From Planctomycetia bacterium (GTDB taxonomy: Bacteria > Planctomycetota > Planctomycetia > Gemmatales > Gemmataceae): a stretch of 31,997 nucleotides of DNA. The notes below the pieces were generated by a model, which worked only from the letters and a program-made list of their open reading frames with translations, searched no databases and was not told the DNA's origin. Both the position numbers and the translations under genes were made by a program. How positions within the stretch are numbered: position 1 is the stretch's first letter; each line of letters starts with the position of its first letter. The stretch lies in contig JAKEEV010000592.1 of assembly GCA_022616395.1 (NCBI GenBank), positions 1 through 31,997 of the forward strand, given 5' to 3'. Positions 31,143-31,997 of the stretch are shown here, piece after piece.

Positions 31143-31997
31143 ATGCGAACCATCGCTGCTACTGCGCTCACCGTGTTGTGCGTGATCGCTTCATCCTCGC
31201 GGGCCGCGGAGCCATCGCCGCATGCGCGCGGGGAGACGATGCTCGATGCGTACCTCAAGCATCAGGTGAAGCAGATCGAAGACAACTGCCTCACGGACAT
31301 CACCACGAAAGCAGACTGGGAAAAGCGTCGGCCAGTTTTGCGGCAACAGTTCTTCGACATGATGGGGCTGTGGCCGCTTCCCAAGAAAACCGACTTGAAG
31401 GCGACCGTCACCGGCACCGTGGAGGGCGAAGGCTTCACGGTCGAGAAACTGTACTTCCAGTCGATGCCGGGGCTGTTCGTCACGGGCAATCTGTACCTGC
31501 CGAAGGCGAACCCCGACCGCAAGGTCGGGGGTGTGAAGTACCCCACCATCCTTTATGTGTGCGGGCACGGCAACGTTGTGCTTGAAGGCGTCTCGTATGG
31601 GAGCAAGGTGCATTACCAGTATCACCCCGCGTGGTTCGCGACTCACGGCTACGTGTGCCTCATCATTGACACACTTCAACTCGGAGAGATTCAGGGGCTT
31701 CATCACGGAACGTATCGCGAAGGAATGTGGTGGTGGCACGCACGGGGGTATACCCCTGCGGGTGTGGAACTGTGGAACGGCATCCGCGCGCTTGACTATC
31801 TCGAAACGCGCCCCGAAGTGAACACAAAGCGCATCGGAGTGACGGGTCGATCAGGTGGAGGCGCTTACAGTTGGTGGCTCGCGGCCGCGGATGATCGCAT
31901 TCAGGCCGCGGTTCCGGTCGCGGGGATGGTCGATCTTCGTTCGCACCTAATCGAAGGAGTTGCCGAGCGACTCAAGAAGGGCGTGATCGCGGGGCAC
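31143..31997 (+). CDS. Exported alpha/beta hydrolase, acetyl-xylan-esterase-like (3' end outside window)
   Basis: The first 285 residues of a secreted alpha/beta hydrolase; the frame runs to the window edge without a stop. Residues 1-21 are a signal peptide (MRTIAATALTVLCVIASSSR). The hydrolase core shows PTILYVCGHG as the first strand with the oxyanion region, FATHGYVCLIIDTLQLGEIQ, and the nucleophile elbow GVTGRSGGGAYSW with the catalytic serine, followed by AVPVAGMVDLRSH. This arrangement is like the planctomycete acetyl-xylan-esterase or dienelactone-hydrolase-like group acting on polysaccharide side groups. Residues about 123-130 (NPDRKVGG) are encoded by a GCAA-loop repeat. GGAGG at 31131-31135, seven bases before the ATG, fixes the start. 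Confidence 0.87.
   Translation, partial: MRTIAATALTVLCVIASSSRAAEPSPHARGETMLDAYLKHQVKQIEDNCLTDITTKADWEKRRPVLRQQFFDMMGLWPLPKKTDLKATVTGTVEGEGFTVEKLYFQSMPGLFVTGNLYLPKANPDRKVGGVKYPTILYVCGHGNVVLEGVSYGSKVHYQYHPAWFATHGYVCLIIDTLQLGEIQGLHHGTYREGMWWWHARGYTPAGVELWNGIRALDYLETRPEVNTKRIGVTGRSGGGAYSWWLAAADDRIQAAVPVAGMVDLRSHLIEGVAERLKKGVIAGH
31507..31533. repeat. GCAA-loop repeat unit inside the hydrolase gene
   Basis: CCCCGACC-GCAA-GGTCGGGG, an eight-base-pair perfect stem with a GCAA loop, preceded by CGAA. It is the same unit as at 16358-16428 and 18086-18112, except that one C-G pair is here A-T on both sides of the stem. It is read in frame as NPDRKVGG in a loop between strands of the hydrolase. Confidence 0.85.

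Overview
The window looks like chromosomal DNA from a planctomycete, most likely a member of the Gemmataceae. It carries families concentrated in that group: a planctomycete-type cytochrome/DUF1549/DUF1553 protein, two DUF1501 proteins, a PPC-domain protein, a TIGR03000-type domain, a TIGR02996-type N-terminus joined to an SMI1/KNR4-like domain, and a WD40 fragment. GC content and GC3 are high and Shine-Dalgarno sites are clear. I saw no rRNA, tRNA, CRISPR array, integrase or transposase gene.

Layout. 1-3.4 kb: a plus-strand group with a 60-aa protein, a ubiquitin-conjugating (E2)-like protein, an E1/ThiF-like adenylating enzyme with two CXXC pairs, and a 401-aa protein of unknown function overlapping the E1 gene. 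3.5-6.6 kb: an M50 intramembrane protease (minus), then a class V aminotransferase, coaD and a small membrane protein (plus). 6.8-10.1 kb: two exported beta-propeller-type proteins (minus). 10.2-12.8 kb: an MDR dehydrogenase (plus) convergent with a leucine-rich-repeat lipoprotein (minus). 12.8-14.3 kb: repeats, a WD40 gene remnant and one small gene. 14.3-21.6 kb: the cytochrome/DUF1549/DUF1553 - DUF1501 - DUF1501 - PPC cluster. 21.6-25.4 kb: a DUF6941-like gene overlapping an unknown gene, a MazF/PemK-like gene, and a large lipoprotein with DUF11/CARDB-like repeats. 25.8-29.3 kb: a TIGR03000-like exported protein, an M48 membrane protease and a tandem-ACT protein. 29.4-31.0 kb: a TIGR02996-SMI1 gene split by an in-frame amber codon, and a Uma2-like protein (minus). 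31.1 kb to the end: an exported alpha/beta hydrolase cut by the window edge.

The most striking feature is structural. About twenty palindromic or inverted-repeat elements of several families sit between the genes. All four convergent gene junctions contain one. Related or similar elements also lie inside five reading frames: in the E1-like gene (131 bp in frame), in a DUF1501 gene and the terminal hydrolase (GCAA-loop hairpins whose stems differ by a compensated base pair), and in the signal peptides of the PQQ-type propeller protein and the PPC-domain protein, which are encoded by repeat sequence. The E1/E2-like group and the invasion of coding sequence by these repeats are the parts I would follow up first.
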